A stretch of DNA of 64,000 nt from Paguma larvata. Lineage: Eukaryota > Chordata > Mammalia > Carnivora > Viverridae. Made by a program: the position numbers and the translations under genes. This document shows positions 47,998-59,197 of this stretch, in pieces. The notes beneath the pieces are model-generated. The model was not told the origin of the DNA. It searched no databases and saw only the letters and a program-made list of their open reading frames with translations. The stretch lies in assembly GCA_030068075.1 (NCBI GenBank), contig CM057830.1, positions 21,050,247-21,114,246 on the forward strand, in the 5' to 3' direction. Each line of letters opens with the position of its first letter. Position 1 is the stretch's first letter.

Positions 47998-48211
47998 GGG
48001 CGCCTGAGTGGCTCAGTCGGTTAAGTGTCCGACTACAGCTCAGGTCATGATCTCACAGTTAGTGAGTTCAAGCCCCACGTTGGGCTCTATGCTGACAGCT
48101 CGGAGCCTGGAGCCTGCTTCGGATTCTGTGTCTTCCTTTCTCTGTCCCTCCCCGACTCGTGCTATGTCTCTCTCTGTCTCTCAAAAATAAATAAATGTAA
48201 AAAAAAAAAAA
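47998..48211 (+). mobile_element. Cat tRNA-Lys SINE (plus) at the 5' edge of L1-B
   Basis: Head 'gggcgcctgagtggctcag', full body, tail 'aaaaataaataaatgtaa' and an A run. It lies between the L1-B target site and a further copy of it, so it inserted at the edge of L1-B after L1-B was in place. ORFs on both strands are SINE-derived. Confidence 0.93.
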
Positions 48212-48226
48212 ATGAACATAATGTAG

Positions 48227-48615
48227 AAAGATCCAACATGGTGGAGAAGTAGGGGGACCTGAAGTTGATTCCTGAGGACTTTGAATTCTAAAAGTCCGGG
48301 ATGGAGAGTGACAGAGACATCTCCAGAGGCCCACAGGGACAACCTGGTGGGCCATAGGGCTACTTCAATGAGCAAATCAAACACACCTGGTGGAGGGTCC
48401 AAAACATCACTAGAGTAGGGAGATAAAGCAACCAGAGTCACAAAAACAGAGAGCATGTACTACTCTAATGTAGTAGTACATCTAATGTCTAAAAGACACC
48501 TCCTGAAAGGTGAGGTCCTGGACAATGTATGACCTCTCTTTAATATAGTAGTGCTCACAGGCACAGAACACATACCAAGCTTTTAAAACACATAAAGGAC
48601 AGAATAGCCAAAATG
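48227..48615 (+). promoter_or_regulatory. L1-B 5'UTR
   Basis: Shares only its first about 30 bases and its last about 25 ('aaaacacataaaggac', 'gccaaaatgatgaaac') with L1-A. The middle is unrelated and lacks the CpG-rich block. A perfect hairpin, 'atgtactact' at 48455-48464 and 'agtagtacat' at 48472-48481, has a 7-base loop. Either a different subfamily promoter or an internal replacement. Confidence 0.6.
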
Positions 48616-49482
48616 ATGAAACAGAAGAATTCTCCTCAAAAGAAATTCCAGGAAGCTAAAGAATTGCTGAAAATTGACATAAACAATATATCTGATCAAG
48701 AATTTAGAATAACAGTCATAAGATTAATCAGTGGGCTTGAAATAAAGCATAGAAGAGAGCAGATAATCTACTGCAGAGATAAAAGAATTAAAAAATAGTC
48801 ATGATGAATTAAGAAATGCTGTAAATGAGGAGTAAAATACACTAGAGGTGGTGACAGTGAGGACTGAAGAGGGAGGAATAAGTGAAATAGAAGATAAAAT
48901 TATGAAAAAAGATGAAGCTGAGAAAATGAGAGATAAAAATTCTAGACTATAAGGGTAGAATTAGAGAACTAAGTGTTTCAATGAAATGTAATAATATCCG
49001 TACCATAAGAATTTCAGAAGAAGAGAGAGAAAGAGGTGAAAGGTATACTTGAACAAATCATAGCTGAGAAGTTCCATAATCTGGGGAAGGAAACAGACAC
49101 CGAAACCCGGGAGGCACAGAGAACTCCCTTCAGACACAACTTGAATCGATCTTCTGCGAGATATATCACAGTGAAACTGGCAAAAAACAAAGATAAAGAG
49201 AGAATTCTGAAAGCAGCTAGGGACAAATGGGCCTTAATCTACAAGGGTACACACATAAGGATAGTAGCAGACCTATCTATTGAAACTTGGCAGGCCATAA
49301 GGGAGTGGCAAGAAATATTCCAAAAGCTGAATAGGAATAATATGCAGCCAAGAATCCTTTATCCAGCAAGTCTGTCCTTCAGAATAAAAGGAGAGATGAA
49401 GGTTTTCCCAGACAAACAAAAAGTGAAAGAATTCATCACCACTAAACCAGCCCTACAAGAGATCCTAAGGGGGACTCTGTGA
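48616..49482 (+). pseudogene. L1-B ORF1, broken
   Basis: The start MKQKNSPQKKFQEAKELLK matches L1-A ORF1. It is open to a stop at 48796-48798, passes several lesions, and reopens from 49036 to the natural end ...EILRGTL and TGA at 49480-49482. The last 148 codons, with the conserved RNA-binding C-terminal part (YPASLSFRIKGEMKVFPDKQ), are uninterrupted. Length and layout fit the family. The minus ORF at 49014-49226 is a shadow. Confidence 0.88.
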
Positions 49483-49529
49483 GTAGAATGTTGCAAAGAC
49501 CACAAAGGACTAGAGACATCACTATAAGC

Positions 49530-52500
49530 ATGAAACCTACAGATAACACAATGACACTAAAAATCTGTATCTTTCAATAATAACGCTGAATATAACTTGA
49601 ATAAATGCTCCAATCAAAACACATAGGGTATCAGAATGGATTAAAAAAAAAAAAAAAAACAAGACCCATCTATTTGATGTCTACAAGAGACCCATTTTAG
49701 ATCTGAAGAGAACACCTTCAGATTGTGAGGAAATGGAGAAACATCTGTCATGTTACTGGAAGTAAAAAGAAAGCTGGAGTAGCCATACTTATATTAGAGA
49801 AACTAGGTTTTAATTTCTTTTTAATTTTTTTATAATAGTTTATTTTCAAATTGGTTTGCATATAACACCCAGTGTTCATCCCAACACGTGCCCTCTTTAA
49901 TGCCCATCACCCCCTCTCCCCCCTCCCTCACACCCCTCACCCTCAGTTTGTTCTTAGTCTTTGACAGTCTCTTATGTTTTATCTCCCTCCCTCTCTGTGT
50001 CTTTTTTTCCTTTCCCCTCTTCCCCTCCCCCTGGTTTTTGCTTAGTCTCACAAAGTCCACCTATTCATGGAAACATATGGTATCTGTCTTTTTCTTACTG
50101 ATTTATTTCACTTAACATAATACCCTTCAGTTCCATCCATGTTGCTACACATGGCCAGATTTCATTTTGTCTCATTGCCACGTAGTAGTCCACTGTATAT
50201 ATGTACCACATCTTTTTTATCCATTCATCAGTTGATGGACACTTGGTCTCTTTCCATGATTTGGCTATTGTCGAAAGTGCTGCTATGAACATTGGGGTAC
50301 ACATGCCCCTATGCATCAGTATTCCTATGTCTCTTGGGTAGATTCCTAGCAGTGCTATTGCTGGGTCATAGGGTAGCTCTATTTTCATTGTTTTGAGGAA
50401 ACTCCACACCGTTTTCCAGAGTGGCTGCACCAGTTTGCATTCCCACCAACAGTGCAAGAAAACTAGGTTTTAAACTAAAGGCTGTGACAAGAGATGAAGA
50501 AGGGCATTATGTCATAATCACGGAGTCTCTCCATCAATAAGCACTAACAATGAAATGTGTTTACGGACCCAATTTGCAAGCATCCAAATATTTAAAAAAA
50601 TTAATCACAAACATAAGGAATCTTACTGATAAGAATGTGGTAGTTGCAGGTGACTTTAGTACTCTACTTACAGCAATGGAAAGATCATCTAGTCAGAAAA
50701 TCAATAAAGAAACAATGGCCCTGAATGATAGATATACTGGACTAATGGACTTGACAGATATATTCAGAACTTTTCATCCAAAAGCAGCAGAATACACATT
50801 CTTCTCGAGTGCACATGGAACATTCTCCAAGGTAGATCACATACTGGGTCAAAAAACAGCCCTCAATAAATATAAAAGAATTGAGACCATACTATGCACA
50901 TTTTTATATCACAATGTTATGAAACTTGAAATCAACCACAGGAAAAACTCTGGGAAACCTCCAAATACATGGAGGTTAAAGAACATCTCACTAAAGAATG
51001 AATGGGCCAACCAGGCAATTAAAGAATAAATTAAAAAATATATGGAAACAAATGAAAATGAAAACACAACAACCAAACCCTTTGGGATACAGCAAAGACA
51101 GCCCTAAGAGGAAAATACATTGCAATCCAGGCCTACCTCAAGAAACAAGAAAAATCCCAAATACAAAATCTAACAGCAAACCTTAAGGAACTAAAAGCAG
51201 AAGAGGAAAGAAACTCCAAGGCCAGCAGAAAAATAGAAATGATAAAGATTAGAGAAGAAATAGACAATATAGAATCCAAAAAAAAAAACTCCAAAAACAA
51301 ACAAACAAAAAAAAACATAAACAGTAGAACAGACCAATGAAACTAAGAGCTGGTTTTTTGAAGAAATAAACAAAACTGATAAATCCCTAGCCAGACTTCT
51401 CAAAATGAAAAGAGAGATGACCCAAATAGGTAAAATCATGAATGAAATCGGACTTATCACAACCAACCCCTCAGAAATAGAAGCAATTACCAGAGAATAC
51501 TATGAGAAATTATATGCCACCAAACTCGACATCCTGGAAGAAATGGACAAATTCCTAGACACCCACACACTACCAAAACTCAGATTGGAAGAAATAGAAA
51601 ATTTGAATAGATCCATAACTAGTGAAGAAATTGAATCAGTTATCAAAAATCTCACAACATATAAGAGTCCTGAGCCAGATGGCTTCCCAGGGGAATTCTA
51701 CCAGTCATTTAAAGCAGAGTTAATGCCTATTCTTCTCAAGCTGTTCCAAAAAATAGAAAAGAAGGAAAACTACCAGACTAATTCTATGAAGCCAGCATTA
51801 CCTAGATTCCCAGAAAAGACAGAGACCCCACAAAAAAGGAGACTTACAGGCCAATATCCCTGATGAACTTGGATGCAAAAATTCTCAACAAGATACTAGA
51901 AAATCAAATCTCACAGCATACAAAAAGAATGATTCACCATGATCAAGTGGGATTCTTTTGTGGGCTGCAGGGCTGGAACAATATTTGCAAATCAATCAAT
52001 GTGATACATCATATTAATAAAAGAAAGGATAAGAACCATAAGATCCTGTCAATAAATGCAGAAAAAGCATTTGAGAAAATACACCATACTCTCTTAATAA
52101 AAACCCTCAAAAAAGTCTGGATAGAAGGAACATATCTAAATATCATAAAAGCCATATATGAAAAGCACACATATATTATCATCCTCAATGGGGAAAAACT
52201 GAGACCTTTCCCCCTGAGATCAGGAACACGACAAGGATGTCCAGTCTCACCACTTTTGTTCAACATAGTGCTGGAAGTCCTAGCATCAGCAATCAGAAAA
52301 TGAAATGAAATAAAAGGCATCAAAACTGGCAAAGAGGAAGTCAAACTTTCACTTTTTGCAGACGACATGATACTCTACATGGAAAATCCGGAACACTCTA
52401 TTAAAAAGCTGCTAGAACTGATAGATGAATTCAGCAAAGTCGCAGGGTACAAAATCAATGTACAGAAGTCAGGTGCATTTCTATATACCAATAATAAAGC

Positions 52501-54079
52501 ACCAGAATGAGAAATCAAGAAATCAATTCCATTTACGATTGTACCAAGAACCATAAAATACTTAGGAATAAACCTAACCAAAGATGTAAAAGATCCATAG
52601 GCTGAAAACTATAGAAAACTTATGAAAGAAATTGAAAGAAGAAGACACAAAGAAATGGAAAAACATTCCATGCTCATGGATTGGAACAATAAATATTGTT
52701 AAAATGTCAATACTACCCGAAGCAATATATACATTCAATACAATCCCAATCAAAATTCCACTGGCATTCTTCTCAAAGCTGGAACAATCAATCCTAAAGT
52801 TTGCATGGAACCACAAAAGACCCCAAATAGCCAAAGTCATGTTGAAAAAGAAAACCAAAGCTGGAGGCATCATAATCCCAAACTTTAGCCCTTACTCCAA
52901 AGCTGTAATCATGAAGACAGTATGGTACTGGCACAAATAGACACATAGACCAACAGAATAGAATAGAGAACCCTCAATTGGACCCACAAATATATGGCCA
53001 ACTAATGTTTGACAAAGGAGGAAAGGGTATCTAATGGAAAAAAGACAGTCTCTTTAGCAAATGGTGCTGGGAGAACTGGACAGCAACATGCATAAGAATG
53101 AAACTAGAACACTGTCTTACACCATACACAAAAATAAACTCAAAATGTATGAAAAACCTAAATGTGAGACAGGAAACCATCAAAACCCAGAAGAAAAAGC
53201 AGGAAACAACTTCTTTGACCTCAGCTGCAGAAATTTCTTGCTCGACATATCTCCAAGGGAATTAAAAGCAAAAATGAACCACTAGGACCTCATCAAGATA
53301 AAAAGCTTCTGCACTGCAAAGGAAACAATCAACAAAACTAAAAGGCAACCGACAGAATGGGAGAAGATAATTGCAAATGACAAATCAGATAAAAGGTTAG
53401 TATCCAAAATCTACAAAGAACTTACCAAACTTGACACCCGACAAACAAATAATCCAGTGAAGAAATGGGAAAAAGACAGGAATAGACACTTTTCCAAAGA
53501 AGACATCCAGATGGCCAACAGACACATGAAAAGATGCTCAATGTCACTCACCATCAGGGAAATACAAATCAAAACCACACTGAGATACCACCTCAGAGCA
53601 GACAGAGTGGCTAAAATTAATAACTCAGAAGACAACAGATGCTGGCGAGGATGTGGAGAAACAGGAACTCTCTTGCACTGTTGGTGGGAATGCAAATTGG
53701 TGTAGCCATTCTGGAAAACAGTGTGGAGATTCCTCAAAAAGTAAGAATAGAACTACCCTACAATCCAGCAATAGCACCCCTTGGAATTTATCCAAAGGAT
53801 ACAGGAGTGTTGATTCATAGGGGCACATGTACCTCAATGTTTATGCCAGCACTTTCAACAATAGTCAAATTATGGAAAGAGCTTAAATGTCCATCAACTG
53901 ATGAATGGATAAAGAAGATGTTGTTTATATATACAACGCAAAGCTACTTGGCAATGAGAAAGAATCAAATCTGGCCATTTGCAGCAATGTGGATGGAACT
54001 AGAGGGTATTATGCTAAGTGAAATAAGTCAGTCAGAGAAAGACAGATATCATATGTTTTCACTTGTATGTGGAACTTGA
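49530..54079 (+). pseudogene. L1-B ORF2, broken and interrupted
   Basis: ATG at 49530 parallels the L1-A ORF2 start (MKPTDNT), but stops follow within 20 codons. The endonuclease domain is split by the inverted L1 piece, resumes at 50460 and is open for 159 codons (50550-51029). Reverse transcriptase: [10 protein letters not shown] at about 51680, [14 protein letters not shown] at about 52230, and FADD at 52355-52366, so the catalytic aspartate pair is kept, unlike L1-A. The cysteine region ([18 protein letters not shown]) lies at about 53640, and the C-terminal end reads ...FSLVCGT with TGA at 54077-54079. Frameshifts and stops occur throughout. Confidence 0.9.
49800..50473 (-). mobile_element. 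Inverted L1 3' end nested in L1-B ORF2
   Basis: 'aaactaggttttaa' at 49800-49813 is repeated at 50460-50473. Between them lies a 646-base L1 3' end on the minus strand: poly-T, C-rich complement of the 3'UTR polypurine tract, then the complement of the ORF2 C-terminus. Its 120-codon minus ORF (50095-50457) is the truncated ORF2 C-terminus with [11 protein letters not shown]. The host L1 sequence reads on directly after 50473. Confidence 0.95.
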
Positions 54080-54417
54080 GAAAATTAACTGAAGACCATG
54101 GGGGAGGGGAAGGGGAAAAAGAGTTACAAACAGAGAGGGAGGGAGGCAAACCATAAGAGACTCTTAAATACAGAGAACAGACTGAGGGTGGATAATGGCA
54201 GGTAGGGGAGAGGGGAAAATGGGTGATGGGCATTGAGGAGGGCACTTGTTGGGATGAGCACTGGGTGTGGTATGTAAGCAGTGAGTCATGGGAATATATT
54301 CCCAAAACCAAGAGTACACTGTATACACTGTATGGTAGCCAATTTGACAATAAATTATATTTTAAAAGAAAAAAAAAATGAAATAAATAAAATGGGCCTA
54401 GACATAGGGAAAAAAAA
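54080..54417 (+). other. L1-B 3'UTR and two-part tail
   Basis: Polypurine tract, 'gggatgagcactgggtgtgg', AATAAA at about 54349, a first A run (about 54370), then 'tgaaataaataaaatgggcc' and 'tagacataggg', then a second A run (54411). The segment between the two A runs may be a short 3' transduction. Confidence 0.65.
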
Positions 54418-54430
54418 GAAAATAACTTAG

Positions 54431-54660
54431 ACCTTCAAGCATCCTTGCCATTGCACTTGTTCTTTGTGCTCCCAAGACATCATGTGCACTTTTTTTCACT
54501 ACTTGATATTATTTCCTAGTCTACAGACATCACTTGTTAACTTTTCCATCTCTCCCACTAAATTGTGAACTGAAGGGAAAAGTTATGTCTTATTTCTCTT
54601 TATAAAACAACACCTGGAACACTAGATGTTCTAGAAATGAAATGTGAGGTACAATGCAAA
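54431..54660 (+). repeat. L2 3' end (plus)
   Basis: 'cactacttgatattatttcc', 'ctcccactaaattgtgaact', 'gaagggaaaagttatgtctt' and 'aacacctggaacactagatg' fit an L2 3' end, directly next to the L1-B insertion site. Confidence 0.55.
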
Positions 54661-54737
54661 TAAAGACTAGGAAACTGAATATGCTTAATAGACCTTTTTT
54701 TTCCAACGGTGATAAAATACTTTAAATAATAAGGAAT

Positions 54738-54953
54738 GTGGGGCGCCTGGGTGGCTCAGTCGGTTAAGTGTCCGACTTCAGCTCAGGTCATGATCTCACG
54801 GTCTGTGAGTTCAAGCCCCAGTCCGGCTCTGTGCTGACAGCCAGAGCCTGGAGCCTGTTTCAGATTCTGTGTCTCCGTCTCTCTCTGCCCCTACCCCGCT
54901 CATGCTTTGTCTCTCCTGTTCTCAAAAATAAATAAATATAAAAAAATTTTTTA
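54738..54953 (+). mobile_element. Cat tRNA-Lys SINE (plus)
   Basis: Head 'ggggcgcctgggtggctcag', near-consensus body, tail 'aaaaataaataaatataaaa'. 'aataataaggaat' before (to 54737) and after (to 54967) is the target duplication. Confidence 0.95.
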
Positions 54954-54967
54954 AAAATAATAAGGAA

Positions 54968-56505
54968 TTGTAATATTTTGCCCAGAATAAGTGTTTTTTT
55001 CTGTAATAATATAATCTAGTTAGTAAATATATGAGAAAATTGTTACCCATTATGTTTTTTAGTATTTACAGATCATGATTCGGGTATTTCTTTTCCATTA
55101 TCATTTTCTCACATACACTTCCAAAATTAAGACTATATAACTCCACGCACATGACATTTTATATACATGTTACTGCACAATACAATATACATAATTTAAT
55201 ACCTATTACTGAAATAAAATATTACTATACCTATGTATATATTATACACATGTAAGTATATACACATTTTCTGTATCTACATAATTTACACCGTAAATAT
55301 ATAGATGCTATGTTGAATTTTCATAGTTCAGCATTTTTAATTAAGAACAGTTATGAAGGAAACCTTTTCTGTTTCTCTTCATGAATTTCTTATGGTTTGC
55401 TTTCTTCAAACTTAAAGAGAAATGCTAATTTTTTTTTTCCACATAGAATTCTGCATTGCTCTTAGGTTAAAATCCCTCTCTTAGACTGTTTGTCTCTTAC
55501 CACATAACAGAGAGAACCAAGCTACAGCTGACATAGCAGATAGCCAATTTTATTTGTTTTTAATTATTGCCATTTTTAAAAAGATTATGTACGCAAACCT
55601 CATTTTGTAGAGAAAAATCATGCCCCGCCATCAGATATAAGGATTATGATGTTGTTGATGAAGGAAGAGGAAAAGGAGACAGGACAGAGGAGAAATAAAC
55701 CACACAGGTAGAAGAAACGGGAGAACAAAATCTTAGACAATTACTAGGATGTTTTAAGCACAGTATCCTTAACCAAAACTCCTGTTCACAAGAATAAGAA
55801 AATCCATCTATAAGCTGTGTCTACAGTGAAGCTATAAAGAGAAACTTCTAGAGCTTTAAGTGTCTAGACATAACTCTGTTTCAACAGTTTCCATAGCCAA
55901 ATTGTGTACTTTTTAAAACCCCAGCGGCATCATTAAAACATGTATTAATCTCTACATGTTAGTGTTTCTGAAATTAAAGGCAAAAATTTATTCCAGGTTC
56001 TTTATATAGCACGTAACACAAACTAAGTACTCAAAAAAAATTCGTACCTATTATTATTATTATTGGTTGCATTTCCCTTTTATTACCACTGTTTTCTCTT
56101 AGGTGTAACTCTCAGTATTACCAATTCTTAGGCATTTTGATTCCATCTCTTCATTTGCATATCCATTTAAGCAAATCTAAAACACAGTGAACATTTCTTT
56201 AATCCTAAACTATGTGGACTATGATCACATAATCGTTTCTTGATGAATATAAGTGCCCTCTGATGCCTAGAGAAGGTCGTGTTTATTTCCTAATGAAACA
56301 AAATATGGTATTCTTTTCATAACCCTGCTTTCTACGATTGCTACTATTTTCACTGTATTGCTTCTATAAATGATGGAATTTGGCACCAATAATCAAATGG
56401 CAGGTGGTAGTAACACCACCCTTTTATAAATCTAAGGCCGATGCAGAAAATCATGTCATACAAAGAGTATATTGCCTAACCTGCTTGCAAAAGTGAATAA
56501 TCAAG
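54968..56505. other. No gene; AT-rich, nothing recognised
   Basis: No ORF above 60 codons on either strand. An imperfect AT-rich run lies at about 55230-55310 and an (ATT)n at 56050-56063. Confidence 0.35.
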
Positions 56506-56720
56506 GGACGCCTGGGTGGCTCAGTCGGTTAAGCGGCCGACTTCAGCTCAGGTCATGATCTCACGGTCTGTGAGTTCGAGCCCTGCGTGGGGCTTTGTGC
56601 TGATGGCTCAGAGCCTGGAGCCTGCTTCAGATTCTGCGTCTGCCTCTCTCTCTCTTTGCCCTTCCCCTGCTCATGTTCTGTCTCTCAAAAATAAATAAAC
56701 GTTAAAAAAATTTATTAAAA
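56506..56720 (+). mobile_element. Young cat SINE (plus) with perfect 17-bp target duplication
   Basis: 'aaaagtgaataatcaag' is identical at 56489-56505 and 56721-56737. Head 'ggacgcctgggtggctcag', B-box 'gagttcgagccc', tail 'aaaaataaataaacgtt'. Confidence 0.96.
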
Positions 56721-56737
56721 AAAAGTGAATAATCAAG

Positions 56738-57059
56738 AGATATCATATAAGGAGATTTCAGCACCAATTCTTACTCTGTTATTACATATGTGAGGTAAAA
56801 TAATCCCAAAGCACCATTGTTGCTTCACTAATGTGTAGAAATGTGACCAATTTATTTAACAACTAGCATTCAATCTGGGACAAAAAAAAAATGTATTCCC
56901 TGGTCCTTCCACTGTCCTTTTAAAATGGTTCACCATATATACTCTGCACCCTGTGGATAAAACTCCAAGAATGTTCCACAACTTTTCATTTACTTAAGGA
57001 AAAGAATATCCTCTGGCCACTTTAGTGCCAAAAGTAAAGACTCATTTTAGTAGCCAAAA
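56738..57059. other. No gene; possible L2-like stretch
   Basis: 'cctggtccttccactgtcct' may belong to an old L2, but it is not clear enough to call. Confidence 0.25.
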
Positions 57060-57310
57060 CATCCAGGTGCTTAACAATGCTAAAATGTGCATACATGCTT
57101 TATCCAAAGTAGTCCCAAATACAATTCAAGTGGCCACAATGACAGAATGGTTAATCTTCATATGATGAAAGACTCATGCAATAGAATATTAGGCACAGAA
57201 AATAAAATGTTAATGTATCCTACAAATAACTACACAGATATTACACTTAGCAAAACAAGCTGAACACAAAACAGTACACAGTGTAGAAGTCCAGTTAAAT
57301 AAAGCTACAT
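57060..57310 (+). mobile_element. Ancient L1M, ORF2 end/3'UTR piece (plus)
   Basis: 'caagtggccacaatgacaga', 'acttagcaaaacaagctgaa' and 'cacaaaacagtacacagtgt' follow the layout of an old L1 3' end. Confidence 0.5.
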
Positions 57311-57527
57311 ATTTTTTTAAATATTAGTAAACTATGTATCTGACATATATATGTAGTGTAATATAAAGACGATTAATGAAGTAAACAAATGTATGTCCAT
57401 CTGAAAGAAAACATTACCAATACCTTTGGGATCCCATATACATACTTCTCCAATTCTATCACCCTGCCTCCAGGAAAACATTCACATGTGCCTGCACACA
57501 CATCAAAGTAAGGGATAAAGAGGACAT

Positions 57528-58025
57528 GGTGTACACACACGCACAAACATTAGAATATTATTCAGCCATAAAAAAGAATGAAATCTTGCCATCTATGACA
57601 ATATGGATGGACCTATAGGGTATTATGTTAAGTGAAGTAAATCAGAGAAAGTCAAATACCACATGATTTCACTTAAATGTGGAATCCAAAAAACAAAATC
57701 AATGAACAACAAAAACCAAACAGACTCTTAAAAACAGAAAACAAACTGGTGGCTGTCAGAGGGAAGAAAGATGGGATTATGGGAAAAATAGATGAGGAGG
57801 ATTAAGAGGTACAAACTTCTAGTTATAAAATAAATAATTCATTGTGATGAAAAGTACAGCATAGGGAATATAGTCAATAATATTGCAATAGCATTAGAAA
57901 GTTGCAGATGGTGACTATGCTTCAACTGTGCTGAGCAATGAGTAATGTACAGAATTATTTAATGACTAGGTTGTACACCTGAAACCAATAGAACATTGCA
58001 TGTGAACTATATTTCAGTCAAAACA
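57528..58025 (+). mobile_element. Old L1MA-type 3' end (plus)
   Basis: 'ttattcagccataaaaaaga', 'caatatggatggacctatag', 'caaactggtggctgtcagag', 'ggttgtacacctgaaaccaa' and the terminal 'gaactatatttcagtcaaaa' are complete and in order. Similar in kind to 29.2-30.1 kb. A run of A bases at 58062-58079 follows the end. Confidence 0.8.
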
Positions 58026-58111
58026 AACAAATAACAATGGCCTTAAGCAAATGAACCTTGGCAAAAAAAAAAAAAAAAACACAAAACCTTAGAAATCATT
58101 TTATTTCTTTC

Positions 58112-58329
58112 TTTTTTTTTTTAATTTTTTTTGGCATTTATTTATTTTGAGAGAGAGAGACAGAGCATGAGCAGGGGAAGGGCAGAGAGAGAGGGAGACA
58201 CAGAATGTGAAGCAGGCTCCAGGCCCTGAGCTCTCGGCACAGAGCCCAACACGGGGCCCGAACCCACGAGCGAGATCATGACCTGAGCCGAAGTCGGATG
58301 CTCAACCGACTGAGCCACCCAGGCGCCCC
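58112..58329 (-). mobile_element. Cat SINE (minus)
   Basis: Poly-T, 'tttatttattttgagagaga', 'gagctctcggcacagagccc', inverted head 'ccacccaggcgcccc'. The flanks share 'tttatttcttt'. Confidence 0.93.
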
Positions 58330-58608
58330 TATTTATTTCTTTAAAAGAAGTGAACTGAAATTGTAGAGTAGAAAACTATGGTAAACAAATGAAGAATTCA
58401 CTAGGAAAATTTAAAGGTAGATTCTATACAACAGAAGAATCAATCAGCAAACTTGAAGATAAGTCAATAGGAATTTAAGTAAACTGAAGAACACACAAAA
58501 AAATAGTTAAGTTTTCAGAGAAAGTGGGACACCATCAAGAGGATCAACATATACAAAATGGAATGCCAGAGGAAGAGGCAAGAGAGAAAGGAACAGAAAA
58601 TATATTAA

Positions 58609-58798
58609 ATTTTTTTTTTCTTTAACGTTTTTATTTTATTTTTGAGAGACACAGAGAGAGAGAGGGAGATACAGAATCTGAAGCAGGCTCCTGGGTCTGA
58701 GCTGTCAGCAGAGCCCTATGCGGGGCTTGAACCCACAGACCTTGAGATCATGACCTGAGCTGAAGTTGGCCCAACCGACTGAGCCACCCAGGTGCCCC
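58609..58798 (-). mobile_element. Cat SINE (minus) inside ancient L1
   Basis: 'cagaaaatatatt' flanks it (to about 58606 and from 58799). Body from poly-T to inverted head 'gccacccaggtgcccc'; 'gctcaa' is missing in the region after 'gaagttggc'. Confidence 0.92.
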
Positions 58799-58977
58799 AG
58801 AAAATATATTTTAAGGACTAACAGGTTTAAATTGGGTTCCCAGATTTGATGAAAATCACTAATCTATACATCTAAGAAACTCATCTAATTACAAAGAGGG
58901 TAAATGTAAGAAGATCCACATCGATATCATAGTCAAAACACTGAAAGCAAAAAGAAAGATAAGAAAAGAGTGAATCA

Positions 58978-59197
58978 AGGGCACCTGGGTGGCTGAGGCA
59001 GTTAAACGTCTGACTTCAACTCAGATCATGATCTCATGGTTCATGAGTTCGAGCCTTACATTGGGCTCTCTGTGAAAGCCCACTTCAGACCCTCTATCTC
59101 CTTCTCTTTCTTCTCCTCCCCCATGCTCTCTCTCTCTCTTGTTCTGTCTCTCAAAAATAAATAAACTTAAAAATTATTTAAAAACTTAAAAAAGAAA
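58978..59197 (+). mobile_element. Cat SINE (plus) inside ancient L1, perfect 17-bp duplication
   Basis: 'aagaaaagagtgaatca' is identical at 58961-58977 and 59198-59214. Head 'agggcacctgggtggctgag', tail with 'aaaaataaataaacttaaaa'. Confidence 0.95.

Larger units (their letters stand above)
48227..54417 (+). mobile_element. L1-B: second full-length L1, older, with nested insertion
   Basis: Begins 'aaagatccaacatggtggag', the same terminal motif as L1-A, so the 5' end is complete. Order: short 5'UTR (about 390 bases against 1.3 kb in L1-A), ORF1 (48616-49482), ORF2 (49530-54079) interrupted by an inverted L1 3' end at 49814-50459, 3'UTR with polypurine tract, AATAAA near 54350, then a two-part tail. 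More stops and frameshifts than L1-A. Flanking copies of the target site are diverged, which also speaks for greater age. Confidence 0.92.
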
